A stretch of DNA of 6,002 nucleotides from Helicobacteraceae bacterium (lineage in GTDB: Bacteria > Campylobacterota > Campylobacteria > Campylobacterales > Sulfurimonadaceae). Positions within the stretch are counted from its first letter, which is position 1. Every line of letters begins with the position of its first letter. Both the position numbers and the translations under genes were made by a program. The stretch is from NCBI GenBank assembly GCA_030642185.1, contig DAOWOG010000091.1:1-6002 (forward strand), in the 5' to 3' direction. This document shows, piece after piece, positions 5,607 through 6,002 of this stretch. The notes under the pieces are model-generated. The model searched no databases, was not told where the DNA came from, and was given only the letters and a program-made list of their open reading frames with translations.

Positions 5607-6002
5607 TATCCTACACTCCCTTCTAGCGTAATATTCAGTAACTCTTTCGCTTCTGTCGCGAACTCCATCGGCAATTGGCTAAAGACCTCTTTGCAAAAAC
5701 CGTGAACGATCATTGCAACCGCATTTTCTTCACTGATACCGCGTTGTCGCAGGTAGAAAAGCTGATCATCGCTGATTTTTGATGTGGTTGCCTCATGCTC
5801 GATCTGTGCACTCTCATTCTGAGACTCAAGATACGGATAGGTGTGAGCACCGCACTCTGAACCGATCAGCAATGAATCGCATTGACTGAAGTTACGTGCA
5901 CCCGATGCATTTGCCCCGATTTTTACCAATCCGCGATAACTGTTCTGCCCGTGCATTGCAGAGATCCCTTTGGAAATAATTGTGGATTTTGTGTTTTTAC
6001 CC
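5606..6002 (-). CDS. sufB: SufB, Fe-S cluster scaffold subunit (C-terminal part, cut by window end)
   Basis: The frame is open to the window edge, giving the last 131 or so residues of a protein usually 470-490 long; the ATG at 5956 is internal. The fragment begins [14 protein letters not shown] and contains [20 protein letters not shown], then [25 protein letters not shown] and [16 protein letters not shown], ending in SLPMEFA-type and LEGSVG blocks (here QLPMEFA and LEGSVG). These are the most conserved parts of SufB. The cysteine of QCDS and the last glutamate of EHEATTS are 29 residues apart and correspond to E. coli Cys405 and Glu434, which are required for cluster formation; both are present. 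SufB is the main scaffold of SufBC2D. The start, the promoter and any upstream regulator or desulfurase lie beyond 6002. Confidence 0.96.
   Translation of the reverse strand, partial: GKNTKSTIISKGISAMHGQNSYRGLVKIGANASGARNFSQCDSLLIGSECGAHTYPYLESQNESAQIEHEATTSKISDDQLFYLRQRGISEENAVAMIVHGFCKEVFSQLPMEFATEAKELLNITLEGSVG

Larger units (their letters stand above)
2919..6002 (-). other. suf operon (sufB-sufC-sufD-sufE-DUF59), partial at its 5' end
   Basis: Five genes on one strand overlap at every junction: TAATG for B/C, TGATG for C/D, TGATG for D/E, and ATGA for E/DUF59. No promoter or terminator space exists between them, so they are almost certainly one transcript with coupled translation, which suits a complex needing fixed stoichiometry. 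The operon start lies beyond the right edge. No sufS desulfurase lies between the genes seen or after the last one. Confidence 0.88.

Noticed and set aside
1..6002. CRISPR array, tRNA, rRNA, riboswitch, toxin-antitoxin or defence system
   Set aside because: No spaced repeats, no cloverleaf or rRNA-like sequence, no small paired genes, and no defence-type domains were found on either strand.

Overview
This window most likely comes from a member of the Campylobacterota (Sulfurimonas, Sulfuricurvum or Sulfurovum type). That is an inference from moderate GC, gene style, and proteins resembling those of that phylum; no rRNA or other marker is present. Genes are densely packed, and no gene-free stretch exceeds about 60 bases once the broken genes at the left edge are counted.

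Left edge (1-370, + strand): a broken region. A fragment of an IS630-family transposase, open from the window edge, runs into the C-terminal half of a GAF-domain gene in a different reading frame, with the junction near 137-145. Neither gene is intact here. This is the least ordinary part of the window: a deletion or insertion scar, or a chimeric join.

Middle (428-2924, + strand): two intact genes in close tandem. The first encodes a short ThiF/MoeB/HesA-type adenylyltransferase (E1-like) that keeps its ATP-binding and adenylation residues but lacks the zinc-binding CxxC pairs. The second encodes an MscS-family mechanosensitive channel with a signal peptide, a large extracytoplasmic N-terminal region, and the usual pore helix and beta domain. 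The Shine-Dalgarno of the channel gene overlaps the stop of the ThiF-like gene, so the two are probably co-transcribed.

Right half (2919-6002, - strand): a SUF iron-sulfur cluster assembly operon, read right to left: sufB (C-terminal part only, cut by the window end), sufC, sufD, sufE, and a small DUF59/MIP18-family (SufT-like) gene. Each junction overlaps by one to four bases (TAATG, TGATG, TGATG, ATGA), so the five genes form one translationally coupled unit. SufB, SufC and SufD form the scaffold with its ATPase. SufE relays sulfur from a cysteine desulfurase that is not in the window. The DUF59 protein probably helps maturation or delivery of clusters. The last suf gene and the channel gene overlap tail to tail by 6 bases, leaving no room for a separate intergenic terminator.

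I see no tRNA, rRNA, CRISPR array, riboswitch, convincing rho-independent terminator or complete insertion sequence. Apart from the left-edge scar, this is mostly ordinary core-genome content, and I do not see a convincing undescribed system.
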